Shown here piece by piece: positions 43,718-53,915 of a stretch of DNA of 64,000 nt. Within the stretch, counting starts at the first letter, position 1. The number at the start of each line of letters is the position of its first letter. The notes under the pieces were generated by a model, which was not told the origin of the DNA, did no database searches, and saw only the letters and a list, made by a program, of their open reading frames with translations. Origin of the DNA: Pseudomonas japonica (GTDB lineage Bacteria > Pseudomonadota > Gammaproteobacteria > Pseudomonadales > Pseudomonadaceae); the NCBI RefSeq assembly GCF_900188455.1, contig NZ_FZOL01000001.1, forward strand, positions 468,374-532,373, read 5' to 3'. Both the position numbers and the translations under genes were made by a program.

Positions 43718-45901
43718 TTAGTAGTCGACTTTCCCGGTATGGCTATTGAGGGAAATGACCTTGGTCTTGCCGATGCGGTGCCGATAAATTTCACGCAAAT
43801 ATTTCACCGCCTTCTTCACGCACTCCCGCGACAGGCGAATATCGTTGATCGACACGAACTTGTTCTTGTCATTGATCAACTCGCGGTACTTCTTCTCGTA
43901 CATCGGTTTGATCGCGTACCAGTTGGTATCGAGGATCTTCGCTGGATTCTCGAATTCGTTGAGCAACTCGTCGATGCGCTCGTCCTCGAATTCCTCGCGG
44001 GTGATGAAGTCGAGGATGGCGTTGTCCAGCGTCTCGTCGAAGCGGTAGGGCGCCCTGGCGAAGCAGCGCTTGATGAAGGCCACGATCAGGGTCAGGAAAT
44101 CATCCGACAGGCACGGGCTCTTGGCGATCAGGGTGGTCAGCGACAGGTTGGCCGAGGCGCCGATCACCAGGGCGTAGCGTTTCAGGGTGGTGTTGGGGAA
44201 CAGGTTGTTGAGGTGGGTCTTGAGCCGGTTCAGGTCCATGTAGGACAGCTTGTAGTCCTTGGGCAGCGAGACGATCGAGACCACCGACGAACAGTTCTTG
44301 AAGAAATGCAGGTCATGCAGCGCCGCGGCGTCGCAGCCGGAGTTGCGGTACTGCTCCAGGGCGGCGCGGTAGCGTTTCGACTCGATCGGCAGCAGGCTGA
44401 TGCCCTCGATGGCCTGGGTGTCCTTGTTGAAGTGCGGCAGGTCGATGGAGCGGAAGAACAGGTCGTCGATGTTCAGGCGTGGCTGTTCCTTCTCGAACAC
44501 CTTGAAACCTTTTTCCGAATTCTGCCCCGGGGTTTCCGGGACTACGGATTCGGCGTAGGCGATTGCCACGGGGCCGGCCAGGCTCATGAACAGGTCGTTG
44601 GCGTCGAGGCGGATGGTCTCGCCGATGTCGATGCCGGCGCGGCGGAAATAGTTCTGGTCGTAGTCGGTGGTCACCGCCTGGGCGGTGAGGATGTTGAAGA
44701 TCTGCTGGGAGATGTACTGGTTGGCGTGCTTCTCCATGGCGTTGACGTCGATGTTCTGGATATTGCCGTCGTCGCTTTCTTCGGCGTAACGCATGATGTC
44801 GTTGGAAATCAGCATCATCGCGTTCCATGGACGGATACGCCCCATCACGCTGGCTTCGCTGCTGTCTTCGTTATCGAAGTTGTAAGAGAAGTCCCATTCT
44901 TCCGACAGGTATTTGCACAACAGGCGGCCGGCGTTGATGTGCAGGGCTTCGGACATCTCGCTGCGATGATCGGAAATGTTCGGCAGCACGCAGATGCCGC
45001 TGGTGAAGATCGGCTCGAAGACGAACGAATGACCCGCCTCGCCATCCTGCTCGTCGGCCGGCTTGGTGTCGAAGGTCTTGTTCATGTAGGAGAACTGCTG
45101 GGCCAGACCGAATTCCGAGGCCATGCCCGAGCCGGTGCCGCCGCCGGCGCTGAAGATATAGAAGTACAGCCGCGACTGGTTGGCCTTGATCCCGCAGGAG
45201 TCGATCAGGTACGAGTGGATCAGTTTCCAGTCGGCGCTGGAGAAGCGATGGGTTTCCTTGTTGAGGATGATCTTCGCCAGATACTGGCCGAGGATCGGCG
45301 CGTTACCGGCACCACCGGCGTGGACCTCGGACAGGTCCATGATCTTCATCTTGCTGTAGTCGCGCAGAAAACCGCTCTTCTCACCCTTGCGGGAAAAACG
45401 AATGCGCCCGGCGATGTCCTTGTCCAGGTCGCCGAGCATCACCAGCGGCTCGACGAGAAACACCGGCTTGGCGCTCTTGGCCTGGACCAGACGCAGGTTG
45501 TTGCGGATCCAGTGCGCGGGATTCCAGGTCGGATCGTTGCCGGCGCGGTCGTCGTTGTTGAATTCGTTGAGGTAGAAGGTCCGCGCGTTGTAGACCAGCT
45601 CGGCGACGTCCAGGGCGATGTTCGAGCCGCAACGACCCAAGCCGATCAGGCACACCGAAGGGAACTGCTGATCCAGGCGCAGTTGCGCATCGTCCTCGAC
45701 ATGCAGGCTCGGCGGAAACACCAGGTCACGCAGGCCGTCGAGGTTGTCGAGGATGCGCTGGGTGTCGGGTTCGGTGAAGTACAGGTATTGCTGTGGGCTC
45801 AGCGTGGGCTGGCTGTAATAACTGCGGGTCCCGTAAGAAGTGGGCGCGGTGGCTGAAAGCAGCTCGGAAATCACGGTGGCAGGAGTATTCTTGGAGGTCA
45901 T
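43718..45901 (-). CDS. tubulin/FtsZ-superfamily GTPase-like protein (Tubulin_2 type)
   Basis: 727 residues. Three FtsZ/tubulin hallmarks occur in order. A G-rich loop SVCLIGLGRCGSNIALD (G87-x-G-x-x-G92-x-N94) fits T1. The tubulin signature GGGTGSG (253-259, in YIFSAGGGTGSGMASEFG) is T4. LDANDLFMSLAG (D433-x-x-D436) resembles the T7 catalytic loop DFADVRTVMSEMG. Spacing between motifs is about twice that of FtsZ, so insertions exist, and residues 460-727 form a C-terminal region I cannot assign. There is no signal peptide or membrane helix, so it is cytosolic. The ribosome site is weak. The gene is alone between terminators, without a TubR-like or vWA partner. GTP binding and filament formation are inference. 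Confidence 0.85.
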   Translation of the reverse strand: MTSKNTPATVISELLSATAPTSYGTRSYYSQPTLSPQQYLYFTEPDTQRILDNLDGLRDLVFPPSLHVEDDAQLRLDQQFPSVCLIGLGRCGSNIALDVAELVYNARTFYLNEFNNDDRAGNDPTWNPAHWIRNNLRLVQAKSAKPVFLVEPLVMLGDLDKDIAGRIRFSRKGEKSGFLRDYSKMKIMDLSEVHAGGAGNAPILGQYLAKIILNKETHRFSSADWKLIHSYLIDSCGIKANQSRLYFYIFSAGGGTGSGMASEFGLAQQFSYMNKTFDTKPADEQDGEAGHSFVFEPIFTSGICVLPNISDHRSEMSEALHINAGRLLCKYLSEEWDFSYNFDNEDSSEASVMGRIRPWNAMMLISNDIMRYAEESDDGNIQNIDVNAMEKHANQYISQQIFNILTAQAVTTDYDQNYFRRAGIDIGETIRLDANDLFMSLAGPVAIAYAESVVPETPGQNSEKGFKVFEKEQPRLNIDDLFFRSIDLPHFNKDTQAIEGISLLPIESKRYRAALEQYRNSGCDAAALHDLHFFKNCSSVVSIVSLPKDYKLSYMDLNRLKTHLNNLFPNTTLKRYALVIGASANLSLTTLIAKSPCLSDDFLTLIVAFIKRCFARAPYRFDETLDNAILDFITREEFEDERIDELLNEFENPAKILDTNWYAIKPMYEKKYRELINDKNKFVSINDIRLSRECVKKAVKYLREIYRHRIGKTKVISLNSHTGKVDY

Positions 45902-46098
45902 TTTGCGCCATGTGCCTGGGGGGAAGGCCTTTCAACAGTCGATATCATTGAGCCATCCCTGGATAAGTTTCGCGACTGTATCAGCGCGTCTCTGGCGTGA
46001 GCGATAGGGTTTTACCCTATAAACCCTAGGGGTTTTCCCGTCGTGCCAGTTTCTGAATCGTCCAACCCGTCAACTTCTTTAATTGTCTGGAGCTGTAG
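45902..46098. promoter_or_regulatory. divergent promoter gap with two adjacent dyads
   Basis: Upstream of both the tubulin-like gene (left) and the dehydrogenase gene (right). ATAGGGT-TTT-ACCCTAT (46004-46020) is directly followed by AAACCC-TA-GGGGTTT (46021-46035). The two share the ACCCTA core, giving repeated ACCCTA/TAGGGT elements. A regulator operator is the simplest reading. Confidence 0.45.
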
Positions 46099-46989
46099 AT
46101 GAGCAATTCACTGCCTTTGTCCCTGGGGTTCGCCGGTATCGGCCTGATGGGCCTGCCCATGTGTCGCCGGCTGCTGGCGGCCGGTCATCAGTTGACCGTG
46201 TGGAACCGCTCGCCGGACAAATGCGCGCCACTGGTCGAGGCGGGCGCCCGTCAGGTCGAGACCCCGGGTGAACTGTGCGATGCCGCCGATGTGGTGATGC
46301 TGTGCCTGGCCGATACCGGCGTGGTGCGCGAGGTCGTCTTCGGCGATGCCGGCATTGTCAGCAAGGCCAGGGCCGGTCAGTTGCTGGTGGATTTCTCCAG
46401 CCTCGAACCCACGGCCACTCGGGACATGGCCGCGCAGTTGAAGGCCGCCACGGGCATGAGCTGGCTGGATACGCCGGTATCCGGTGGCACCCCGGGAGCC
46501 GAGGCGGGCACTCTGGCGATCATGGTCGGTGGCGAGGCGACGGACCTTGAGCGCGTACGTCCGGCGCTATTGGCGCTCGGTCAACGGGTGACCCATATGG
46601 GGGGCGTGGGCGCGGGGCAGGTGACCAAGGCCTGCAACCAGATGATCGTGGCCTGCAATGCCCTGGTGATCGCCGAGGTGGTGGCGCTGGCCGAACAGTC
46701 CGGAGTCGATGCCAGCCTGATCGCCGAGGCCCTGGCCGGTGGCTTCGCCGATTCGAAACCGTTGCAGATCCTCGCTCCGCAGATGGCCGAGAGTCGCTTC
46801 GAGCCGGTGAAGTGGCATGTGCGCACCTTGCTCAAGGATCTCGATACCGCGGTGAAATTTTCTCGGGAGCAGGGCTCGGCGACGCCACTCAGCGGCCTGG
46901 CCGCGCAGCTGATGCGCCTGCATGGCAGTCAGGGTTATCTGGAAAAAGATCCTGCGACGCTGATTGATCTGTATCGCAGCAAGCCATGA
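46099..46989 (+). CDS. NAD(P)-dependent beta-hydroxyacid dehydrogenase (GarR/MmsB family)
   Basis: 296 residues. The nucleotide motif is GFAGIGLMGLPMCRRLLAAG, the substrate motif DTPVSGGTPGAEAGTLAIMV, and the catalytic-lysine helix GAGQVTKACNQMIVACN. The family reduces tartronate semialdehyde or oxidises 3-hydroxyisobutyrate; the exact substrate cannot be read. The last 101 bases overlap the convergent MHYT-GGDEF-EAL gene. Confidence 0.9.
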   Translation: MSNSLPLSLGFAGIGLMGLPMCRRLLAAGHQLTVWNRSPDKCAPLVEAGARQVETPGELCDAADVVMLCLADTGVVREVVFGDAGIVSKARAGQLLVDFSSLEPTATRDMAAQLKAATGMSWLDTPVSGGTPGAEAGTLAIMVGGEATDLERVRPALLALGQRVTHMGGVGAGQVTKACNQMIVACNALVIAEVVALAEQSGVDASLIAEALAGGFADSKPLQILAPQMAESRFEPVKWHVRTLLKDLDTAVKFSREQGSATPLSGLAAQLMRLHGSQGYLEKDPATLIDLYRSKP

Positions 46990-49147
46990 GGCTGTCCTCG
47001 CGGTGGTTCAGGGTCGTGAGCACACCGCGCAGGTCCTCCAGCGGCACCGGGCGGCTGAGCAGGTAGCCCTGGATCGCATCGCAGCCCAGTTGCTGGAGGA
47101 AATCGTACTGTTCTTCGGTTTCCACCCCCTCGGTGATCACCTTCAGGTGCAGGGTGTGGGCCATGACCATGATCGCCTGGACGATGTTGTTGTCGGCCCG
47201 TGAGCGCGGCACGTCCTGAATGAACGAGCGATCGATCTTCAGGGTGTCCAGTGGCAGGCGCTTGAGGTAGGCCAGGGAGGAATAGCCGGTGCCGAAGTCG
47301 TCGATGGACAGCGACACGCCCTGTTCGCGAATGCGTCGCAGCAGGGCGATGGTGCTGTGGATATTGGCCATCAGGGCGTTCTCGGTGACTTCCAGCTCCA
47401 GGCGCCAGGCCGCCAGCCCGGCGCCGTGCAGGGCGTCCTCGACTTCCTGGGCTAGTTCCTCGCGACCGAGGGTGAGGGCCGAGCAGTTCACCGTGACCTT
47501 GAGGTCGCCGAAGCCGTGCTGGCTCAGTTCCGCCAGGTCGTGGCAGGCCCGTCGCAGCACCCACAGGTCGAGCTCGGCGATCAGGCCGTTGGTTTCGGCG
47601 ATGCCGATGAAGCGGTCGGGACTGAGCAGGCCATGCTGCGGATGCTGCCAGCGGATCAGCGCTTCCAGCTTGCTCACCTTGCCGCTGGCGAGCTCGTAGA
47701 TCGGCTGGTAGTGCAGGCACAGGCCGAGGTCTTCGTGCAGGGCAATGCGCAGTTCCTCTTCCAGTTGCAGTTCGAGCGTGGCGCGGGTCTTGAGGTTGTC
47801 GCTGAAGAAATGCGCCTTGTTGCGCCCGCTGCCTTTGGACTGGTACAGCGCCAGGTCGGCGTGCTTGAGCAGTTCGTCACAGGTGCTGCCGTCGGTGGGG
47901 TACAGGCTGATGCCGATGCTGGTGGTCATCACCATGCGCCGTCCGCCCAGGTCGATGGGGTCGCGGACTTTCTGCAGGATGCGCAGGGCGAGGCCGCGAG
48001 CCTCTTCCGGATGTTTCAGATAGAACAGGATGCAGAATTCGTCGCCACCCAGGCGCGCCACCACATCCTGGGCGCGGGTGGCGGAGTTGATGAGATGGGC
48101 GATGGCCTTGAGCAAACGGTCGCCGGCGTCGTGGCCGAGGCTGTCGTTGATGCGCTTGAAGTGATCGATGTCGAGGAACATCACCCCCAGCATGCCGCCG
48201 GCCTGGGCCCGTTCGGCGAGGCGTTCGGCGAAGATCTGGTTGAAGCCGCGACGGTTGACCAGGTTGGTCAGGGCGTCGTAGTGCGCCGCCTGCTGCAGCG
48301 AGACCCGGGCCTGATCCAGTTGGCTGAGCAGGGTGTTGACCCGGCGCAGGTCCTGTTCCTTGCTTTGCAGCTTCTTGTCCGACAGCGCCGCACTGATGCA
48401 ACTGCCACTGATCAGCAGGGTGATCACGGCGATGGTCAGGCTCAGTTGCAGGCTGTTGTCGGTGACGGTCATCTGCGGTGCGGTCCCGCCCGGGAGAATC
48501 AGGCTCAGGGCGCACATGCCGGTGTAGTGGGTGGCGATGATACCGGCGGCCATCACCACGGCGGCGCTGTACTTGAACAGCAGCGGGGAGGCGCTGCGTC
48601 CCTGGCGCAGGTAGCGTGCCATCAGCAGCGGCAGCAGTGCGGCGACCAGCGCCACCACCACCGAGGCCAGCACCAGGGTCGGGTCGTAGTACTGCTGGGC
48701 GTTGGAGCGCATCGCGGCCATGCCGGTGTAGTGCATGATCGCCACCCCCGCAGCGACGCACAGCGCCGCCATGCAGTAGTGACGGGTGCTTGGCAATGGT
48801 TGGCCGAGAAAACTCATGGCCAGCAGCGCGGCGAACAGCATGATCAGCAGCGACACGCCGGTGAGGAACATGTCGTAGTGGACGTCCAGTGAGGTCTCGA
48901 AGGCGAGCATGCCGATGTAGTGCATCGCCCACACGCTGCACGCCAGGCAACAGGCGCCGAGGACTTTCCAGCGCCGGCGCGCGCTGGCCTGTTCCGCATC
49001 GCCGATGCGCTCGATGATGTCGAGGGTGGCGAAACTGCCCGCGCACATCACCAGATAGGCGAGCAGGATCAGGTAGGGATTGTGGTGAGCCTCGATGGCG
49101 AAGTGTCCGGCCGGGTGTGCGGCGAGCAGCCTGTGGAGCCAATCCAT
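46889..49147 (-). CDS. MHYT-GGDEF-EAL c-di-GMP enzyme (MucR-like)
   Basis: 752 residues. The N-terminal MHYT sensor has seven helices with the motifs MHYIGM, MHYTGM and THYTGM. The GGDEF domain has an intact site (ARLGGDEFCILFY) and inhibitory I-site (R-A-Q-D five residues upstream). The EAL domain is also intact: EALIRWQHP, NCSALTLG, ENALMAN, DDFGTGYSSLAYL and TEGVETEEQ. So both synthesis and breakdown of c-di-GMP look possible. The layout matches MucR of P. aeruginosa, which tunes alginate synthesis. The last 35 residues are low-complexity and lie over the convergent neighbour gene. Confidence 0.9.
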   Translation of the reverse strand: MDWLHRLLAAHPAGHFAIEAHHNPYLILLAYLVMCAGSFATLDIIERIGDAEQASARRRWKVLGACCLACSVWAMHYIGMLAFETSLDVHYDMFLTGVSLLIMLFAALLAMSFLGQPLPSTRHYCMAALCVAAGVAIMHYTGMAAMRSNAQQYYDPTLVLASVVVALVAALLPLLMARYLRQGRSASPLLFKYSAAVVMAAGIIATHYTGMCALSLILPGGTAPQMTVTDNSLQLSLTIAVITLLISGSCISAALSDKKLQSKEQDLRRVNTLLSQLDQARVSLQQAAHYDALTNLVNRRGFNQIFAERLAERAQAGGMLGVMFLDIDHFKRINDSLGHDAGDRLLKAIAHLINSATRAQDVVARLGGDEFCILFYLKHPEEARGLALRILQKVRDPIDLGGRRMVMTTSIGISLYPTDGSTCDELLKHADLALYQSKGSGRNKAHFFSDNLKTRATLELQLEEELRIALHEDLGLCLHYQPIYELASGKVSKLEALIRWQHPQHGLLSPDRFIGIAETNGLIAELDLWVLRRACHDLAELSQHGFGDLKVTVNCSALTLGREELAQEVEDALHGAGLAAWRLELEVTENALMANIHSTIALLRRIREQGVSLSIDDFGTGYSSLAYLKRLPLDTLKIDRSFIQDVPRSRADNNIVQAIMVMAHTLHLKVITEGVETEEQYDFLQQLGCDAIQGYLLSRPVPLEDLRGVLTTLNHREDSLMACCDTDQSASQDLFPDNPDCHAGASAARPGR

Positions 49148-49427
49148 AGCGCGCCTCTCAGTTCAGTCGAGTTTGCACTCGTCCCCCAAACCGCCTGGAG
49201 ACTCTTTTGGAATTGAGTATAGAAAGACCGACTGATGCCATCGGAGTTAATGGCAGATTGATTTCAATGATTGGGGTATAAGCGTTATCGCCGATAGTTC
49301 TAATGGCGCAAATAGTTACAATTGCCCGTCCTCAGCCCGATGGATGATGGCAGACAGTGCCCGGATTGCCCTCTAGATTCTCAGCGGCGTGCAGCGCACA
49401 CCAAGAAAAACGACGAGGGATCGAACG

Positions 49428-50783
49428 ATGCACAGCCCCACCCAAGCGGCCAATGCCTGGCGCATTCTGTTCCTGCTGTTCCTGGTCAACCTGTTCAATT
49501 TCTTCGATCGGACCATTCCCGCCATCGTCATCGAGCCGATTCGCCTGGAGTGGCACCTGAGCGATCTGCAGATCGGTCTGATCGGTACCGCCTTCACGCT
49601 GGTCTACGCCATCGCTGGCCTGCCGCTGGGACGCCTGGCCGATACCGGGTCGCGGCGCAAGGTGATGGGGTGGGGGCTGACGGTGTGGAGCGGGCTGACC
49701 GCGGTCAATGGCATGGTCGGCAGTTTCTGGAGCTTCCTGCTGGTGCGCATGGGTGTGGGGATCGGCGAGGCCAGCTATGCGCCGGCGGCCAACTCGCTGA
49801 TCGGCGATCTGTTTCCCGCCGAGCGTCGCGCACGGGCCATGGGGATCTTCATGCTCGGCCTGCCGCTGGGGTTGCTGCTGGCCTTCTTCAGCATTGGCGC
49901 GATGGTCCAGTACTTCGGCAGCTGGCGCGCGCCGTTCTTCATCGCCGCGGTGCCGGGGCTGCTGCTGGCGGTGTTCGTGTTCTTCATCCGCGAGCCGGCG
50001 CGGGGTGCCGCGGAAACCGTGGCCTCGTCGCAGGCACCGCTGGACCGGCCGCTGCGTCGGGTACTGAGCATTCCCACGTTTGGCTGGCTGGTGCTGGCGG
50101 GGCTGGCCTACAACTTCGCCAGTTATGCCTGCAACTCGTTCATGGTGCCGATGCTGCAGCGCTATTTTCAGTTGCCGCTGCAGCAGGCGGCGGTGGCGAC
50201 CGGGGTGATCGTCGGCGTGACTGGCCTCATCGGCCTGACCCTGGGTGGCTGGATCGCCGACAAGGTTCATCAGCGCAGGGCCAATGGACGCCTGCTGTTC
50301 GGCGCTTTCAGCATGCTGGTGGCGACGCTGGGCACCGGCATCGCGCTGTATGCCGGGCGGGTGGAGATCGGCGTGTTCGTGGCCCTGTTCGGCATCGGCT
50401 GGCTGTTTGCCTACAACTTCTACACCTGCGTCTACACCGCCATCCAGGACGTGGTCCAGCCGCGTCTGCGGGCGACGGCGATGGCGCTGTTCTTCGCCGG
50501 ACTGTATCTGCTGGGCGGTGGGCTGGGGCCGGTGGTGGTGGGGTCGTTGTCGGACCATTACGCCAAGGCGGCGATGCTGGAGGCGGGGGCGGTGGAGATG
50601 TCCGAGGCGTTCAAGGCGGTCGGCCTGCATGATGCCATGGGGCTGATTCCGCTGGCGCTGCTGATGACCCTGGTGTTCCTGCTGCTGGCGGCGCGGAGTT
50701 TTGCCCGGGATGCGCAGCGGATGAAGGCGGGGATGCTGGAGGAGGGGCAAATGGAGGCAGGCAAGGCAGCCGAGGCCACTTAG
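49428..50783 (+). CDS. Spinster-like MFS transporter
   Basis: 451 residues, about 12 helices. Start motif NLFNFFDRTIPAIVIEPI (helix 1 with the conserved F-D-R), motif A GLPLGRLADTGSRRKVMGWG and motif B-like RMGVGIGEASYAPAANSLIGD. The pattern is that of the Spinster/hexuronate-like group often annotated as an MFS permease. Substrate unknown. GAGGGA 7 bases before the ATG. A 280-base gap upstream holds no gene. Confidence 0.87.
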   Translation: MHSPTQAANAWRILFLLFLVNLFNFFDRTIPAIVIEPIRLEWHLSDLQIGLIGTAFTLVYAIAGLPLGRLADTGSRRKVMGWGLTVWSGLTAVNGMVGSFWSFLLVRMGVGIGEASYAPAANSLIGDLFPAERRARAMGIFMLGLPLGLLLAFFSIGAMVQYFGSWRAPFFIAAVPGLLLAVFVFFIREPARGAAETVASSQAPLDRPLRRVLSIPTFGWLVLAGLAYNFASYACNSFMVPMLQRYFQLPLQQAAVATGVIVGVTGLIGLTLGGWIADKVHQRRANGRLLFGAFSMLVATLGTGIALYAGRVEIGVFVALFGIGWLFAYNFYTCVYTAIQDVVQPRLRATAMALFFAGLYLLGGGLGPVVVGSLSDHYAKAAMLEAGAVEMSEAFKAVGLHDAMGLIPLALLMTLVFLLLAARSFARDAQRMKAGMLEEGQMEAGKAAEAT

Positions 50784-50793
50784 TTTTGCGTGG

Positions 50794-50829
50794 ACCCTGC
50801 GGGAGCTGGCAAGCCAGCTCCCGCAGGGT
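50794..50829. terminator. 17-bp perfect hairpin between convergent genes
   Basis: ACCCTGCGGGAGCTGGC and its exact complement are separated by AA and followed by TTTTG. It is a shared terminator for the MFS gene and convergent rapA. The GGCAAGCC core resembles the REP cores elsewhere. Confidence 0.75.
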
Positions 50830-50858
50830 TTTGTGTTGCTGGCGGGATCAGGTCGGAA

Positions 50859-53705
50859 TCAACCGGCGACCAGAACCCGAATCGCCTCCAGCCGCAGCGC
50901 CGCCTTGTCCAGCATTGCCAGACCATCCTCGCGCAGCTTGCGCAGCGCCACGATCTCGCTGTCGCGTACCGTCGGGTTGACCGCCTGCAGCGCGGTCAGG
51001 CGCGCCAGTTCCTCGTCGGTTTCCGCCGCCAGGCGTCGTTGCGCTTCAGCCACGCGCTCGTCATGACGCGGCATGACCTTGGCTTCGCCGGCATTGATAC
51101 GGGGCGTCAGCACGTCGCGCTGGGCCTGGATGAACTTGTTGGCGCTGGCTTTCGGCACGCTTTCCAGCTGGTCGTTGAGGGTTTCGAAGGCCACCCGCGG
51201 TGCCAGGTCGTTGCCGTTGGTGTCGAGCAGGCAGCGCAGTGCCGCCGGTGGCAGGTAGCGACCCAGTTGCAGCGCCCGCGGGGCGACCACTTCGCTGACG
51301 TAGAGCAGTTCCAGCAGCACGGTGCCCGGCTTGAGCGCCTTGTTCTTGATCAGCGCGACGGCGGTGTTGCCCATCGAGCCGCTCAGCACCAGGTCCATGC
51401 CGCCCTGCACCATCGGGTGTTCCCAGGTCAGGAACTGCATGTCCTCGCGGGACAGCGCCTGGTCACGGTCGTAGGTGATGGTCACGCCCTCGTCGTCGCC
51501 CAGCGGGAAACTGGCGTCGAGCATCTTCTCGCTCGGCTTGAGGATCAGGGCGTTTTCCGAGTGGTCCTCGCTGTCGATGCCGAAGGCGTCGAACAGGGTT
51601 TCCATGTAGATCGGCAGGGCGAACTGGTCGTCCTGTTCGAGGATCGCCTCCACCAGCGTCTGGCCTTCGCCGGCACCGCCGGAATTGAGCTCCAGCAGAC
51701 GGTCGCGACCGCTGTGCAGCTCGGTTTCGAGACGCTCGCGCTCGCCGCGGGCCTCGTCGATCAGCGCTTGCCACTGGCCGTCATCGGTGTCTTCCAGCAG
51801 CGGCAGCAGGCGTGGGCCGAACTGGTGCTGCAGGGCGTTGCCGGTCGGGCAGGTGGCGAGGAACGCGTTCAGGGCCTGGTCATACCACTGGAACAGACGC
51901 TCCTGCGGGCTGTTCTGCAAGTGCGGAACGTGCAGTTCGATGGTGTGCTTCTGGCCGATCCGGTCAAGACGACCGATGCGCTGCTCCAGCAGGTCCGGGT
52001 GCGCCGGCAGATCGAACAGCACCAGATGGTGGGCGAACTGGAAGTTGCGACCTTCACTGCCGATTTCCGAGCAGATCAGCACCTGGGCGCCGAATTCCTC
52101 GTCGGCGAAGTAGGCCGCCGCGCGGTCGCGTTCGAGGATGCTCATGCCTTCGTGGAATACCGTGGCCGGGATGCCGGAACGCACGCGCAGGGCGTCTTCC
52201 AGGTCCATGGCGGTTTCGGCGTGGGCGCAGATGACCAGGACCTTGACCCGCTTGAGCATCTTCAGGGTATCGATCAGCCAGTCGACCCGCGGGTCGAAGC
52301 GCCACCAGCGGTTTTCCTCGTCGCTGTCACCCTGGGCCTGGAAGCTGACTTCCGGGTACAGCTCGGCGTGCTCGCCGACCGGCAGTTCCATGTATTGGTC
52401 GGGGCAGGGCAGCGGGTAGGCGTGCAATTGACGATGCGGGAAACCCTGCACCGCGGCGCGGGTATTGCGGAACAGCACGCGGCCGGTGCCGTGGCGGTCC
52501 AGCAGTTCGCGGATCAGGCGGGCGCTGGCCTGGGTGTCGCCATCGTTGACCGCGGCCAGCAGCGCTTCGCCCTCGGCACCGAGGAAGCCCTGGATGGTGG
52601 CGTGAGCCTTGTCTGAAAGGCGGCCGTTGTCGAGCAGTTCCTGAACGGCTTCGGCCACTGGGCGATAGTGCTCGCTCTCGGCGCGGAAGGCGGCCAGGTC
52701 GTGGAAACGGTTCGGGTCGAGCAGGCGCAGACGGGCGAAGTGACTGTCCTGGCCCAACTGTTCCGGGGTCGCGGTCAGCAGCAGGACGCCGGGAATGACC
52801 TCGGCGAGCTGTTCGACCAGCGCGTACTCCGGGCTGACCTGGTCTTCATGCCAGACCAGGTGATGCGCTTCGTCCACCACCAGCAGGTCCCAGCCCGCGG
52901 CGAACAGCGCGTCCTGGGCCTTGTCGTCCTCGGTCAGCCATTCCAGGGCGACCAGTGCCAGTTGCGCGTCCTCGAACGGATTGCTGGCGTCGCTCTCGAT
53001 GAAACGCTCGGCATCGAACAGGGCGACCTGCAGGTTGAAGCGCCGGCGCATTTCCACCAGCCACTGGTGCTGGAGGTTTTCCGGAACCAGGATCAGCACG
53101 CGGCTGGCACGGCCGGAGAGCAGTTGGCGATGGATCACCAGGCCGGCTTCGATGGTCTTGCCCAGGCCTACTTCGTCGGCCAGGAGAACCCGAGGGGCGA
53201 TACGGTCGGCCACTTCACGGGCAATGTGCAGCTGGTGCGCGATCGGCTGGGCGCGCACGCCGCCCAGGCCCCACAGCGACGACTGCAACTGGCGGCTGGT
53301 GTGTTCCAGGGTGTTGTAGCGCAGCGAGAACCACGAAAGCGGGTCGATCTGCCCGGCGAACAGGCGGTCGCTGGCCAGGCGGAACTGAATGAAGTTGGAC
53401 AGTTGGGTTTCCGGCAGGGTGCGCGCCTGGTTCTGCGCGTCGAGGCCGTGATAGACCAGCAGGCCGTCGATCGTCTCGACTTCGCGAACGGTCAGTTTCC
53501 AGCCTTCGAAATGGGTGATCTGGTCACCTGGCGAGAAGCGCACCCGGGTCAGCGGGGCGTTGCGCAACGAGTACTGGCGTGTATCGCCGGTAGCCGGGTA
53601 GAGCACGGTCAACAAGCGGCCGTCCTGTGCCAGAACGGTACCCAGACCCAGCTCGGCTTCGCTGTCGCTGATCCAGCGTTGTCCCGGTTGATACTGCTGC
53701 GCCAT
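50859..53705 (-). CDS. rapA: RNA polymerase-associated ATPase RapA (HepA)
   Basis: 948 residues, near the 968 of E. coli RapA. An N-terminal Tudor-like part ([20 protein letters not shown]) precedes a Swi2/Snf2 ATPase core with [19 protein letters not shown] (Walker A), [10 protein letters not shown] (DEAH), LLTATPEQ and the C-terminal [15 protein letters not shown] and [11 protein letters not shown] motifs. It helps recycle stalled RNA polymerase after termination. Monocistronic. Confidence 0.96.
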   Translation of the reverse strand: MAQQYQPGQRWISDSEAELGLGTVLAQDGRLLTVLYPATGDTRQYSLRNAPLTRVRFSPGDQITHFEGWKLTVREVETIDGLLVYHGLDAQNQARTLPETQLSNFIQFRLASDRLFAGQIDPLSWFSLRYNTLEHTSRQLQSSLWGLGGVRAQPIAHQLHIAREVADRIAPRVLLADEVGLGKTIEAGLVIHRQLLSGRASRVLILVPENLQHQWLVEMRRRFNLQVALFDAERFIESDASNPFEDAQLALVALEWLTEDDKAQDALFAAGWDLLVVDEAHHLVWHEDQVSPEYALVEQLAEVIPGVLLLTATPEQLGQDSHFARLRLLDPNRFHDLAAFRAESEHYRPVAEAVQELLDNGRLSDKAHATIQGFLGAEGEALLAAVNDGDTQASARLIRELLDRHGTGRVLFRNTRAAVQGFPHRQLHAYPLPCPDQYMELPVGEHAELYPEVSFQAQGDSDEENRWWRFDPRVDWLIDTLKMLKRVKVLVICAHAETAMDLEDALRVRSGIPATVFHEGMSILERDRAAAYFADEEFGAQVLICSEIGSEGRNFQFAHHLVLFDLPAHPDLLEQRIGRLDRIGQKHTIELHVPHLQNSPQERLFQWYDQALNAFLATCPTGNALQHQFGPRLLPLLEDTDDGQWQALIDEARGERERLETELHSGRDRLLELNSGGAGEGQTLVEAILEQDDQFALPIYMETLFDAFGIDSEDHSENALILKPSEKMLDASFPLGDDEGVTITYDRDQALSREDMQFLTWEHPMVQGGMDLVLSGSMGNTAVALIKNKALKPGTVLLELLYVSEVVAPRALQLGRYLPPAALRCLLDTNGNDLAPRVAFETLNDQLESVPKASANKFIQAQRDVLTPRINAGEAKVMPRHDERVAEAQRRLAAETDEELARLTALQAVNPTVRDSEIVALRKLREDGLAMLDKAALRLEAIRVLVAG

Positions 53706-53915
53706 ACTGCCTGACTCCCGCCATGAAAAAGCTGACTATCTTAACGGATAGCGGCATCCAGGCCAAAGATTCCGGCTATCGAGCGGCCGAGCGGGCGTCG
53801 ATACCCGTTCGTCGAGCACTGCGCGGCATCCTGCAATATTGCTTGTGGACGCTGGTCGAAGGCTCAAGCCTGGATAGAACGAGCCGATATAACGGGTGAC
53901 AGGAGACCGAACGCC

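Noticed and set aside
43718..45901. Phage or plasmid tubulin (PhuZ/TubZ)
   Set aside because: Much longer, with no phage or plasmid genes around and core-genome neighbours on both sides.
53723..53899. 58-codon open frame ([20 protein letters not shown]...) upstream of 53916
   Set aside because: No ribosome site and no recognisable pattern; it overlaps the likely rapA promoter. Kept as unsupported.
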